From NCBI GenBank assembly GCA_036583965.1, contig JAZBQD010000013.1:2892144-2956143 (forward strand): 64,000 bases of DNA. Reading direction: 5' to 3'. Of this stretch, positions 63,790 through 64,000 are shown one piece after another. Source of the DNA: Prunella strophiata. Taxonomy: Eukaryota; Chordata; Aves; Passeriformes; Prunellidae. The notes under the pieces were generated by a model, which had not been told where the DNA came from, ran no database searches, and saw only the letters and a list, made by a program, of their open reading frames with translations. Made by a program: the position numbers and the translations under genes. The first letter of the stretch is position 1, and each line of letters starts with the position of its first letter.

Positions 63790-63860
63790 GTGGGGTGTTT
63801 CATGGCTTCAAGAATCTCTACCAAAGTGGAGGAGGAAGTCAGAGCACTTGTTGAACACTG
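63790..63860 (-). CDS. DEPDC5: DEPDC5 coding exon, just before the DEP domain
   Basis: The exon encodes CSTSALTSSSTLVEILEAMK followed by HP, a low-complexity Ser/Thr linker leading into the DEP domain (human has SSSLATILEAMKHPSTG at this place). The donor is CCAC/GTAAGT, phase 2. The acceptor is a tandem CAGCAG, so the exon may start at 63860 or 63857, adding or dropping one Gln. The gene continues past the right edge of the window. Confidence 0.88.
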
Positions 63861-64000
63861 CTGAGAGCTGGGCAGTAAACAGAAGCACGCTCAGAAATCA
63901 AGGAAGCTGCTAGATTTGTTCAAATATGTACATTTAAGAAAATTGCTCTTTCTTCTCAACAATGACTTTGCCACATTTATTTCCTTTTTCTTCTGAAGCA

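Overview
The window looks like ordinary chromosomal DNA of a vertebrate, most likely a bird. The reasons are interrupted genes with GT-AG introns, CpG-island promoters, CR1-type retrotransposon tails, a small LTR element, compact introns and the YWHAH/DEPDC5 neighbourhood (human 22q12, avian chromosome 15 type). There are no bacterial-style operons. Nearly all the short open frames are chance frames in intergenic or intronic DNA.

Three protein genes can be supported, all on the minus strand. (1) YWHAH, 14-3-3 eta, is complete in two coding exons (32461-32547 and 26369-27025). It has a CpG-island promoter near 32.9 kb with a perfect CRE beside a TATA/MEF2-type box, a repeat-rich 5' leader and a 3' UTR ending near 25.6 kb. 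(2) ANHX, the anomalous homeobox gene, is rebuilt here from seven coding exons (51271 down to 46469) that join in phase. It would encode about 402 residues but for one extra base in its first coding exon. A 440-bp solo LTR with a 6-bp target duplication sits in its first coding intron. (3) The last nine coding exons of DEPDC5 (63860 down to 53319) encode the DEP domain and C-terminal domain of this GATOR1 subunit. The exon in the DEP domain is one base too long, which breaks the frame.

Layout: 1-25.6 kb is intergenic DNA with CR1 tails near 8.5-8.9 and 12.0-12.2 kb and a notable 3 x 40-bp array carrying RFX X-box-like and CRE-like motifs near 17.5 kb. 25.6-33.2 kb is YWHAH. 33.2-46.4 kb is intergenic but contains an orphan CpG island (39.3-39.95 kb) with three CCAAT boxes, flanked by five identical 44-bp repeats. 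46.4-52.0 kb is ANHX. 52.0-53.3 kb is the gap holding the DEPDC5 3' end. 53.3 kb to the right edge is DEPDC5, whose 5' part lies beyond the window.

The genes are not functionally linked as far as can be seen. DEPDC5 restrains mTORC1 in response to amino acids, 14-3-3 eta is a phosphoserine/threonine-binding adaptor, and ANHX is a poorly known homeodomain protein. The points most worth checking are the two one-base insertions (DEPDC5 and ANHX), the ANHX gene model and its location between DEPDC5 and YWHAH, the orphan island, and the X-box/CRE array. No clearly novel system was seen.
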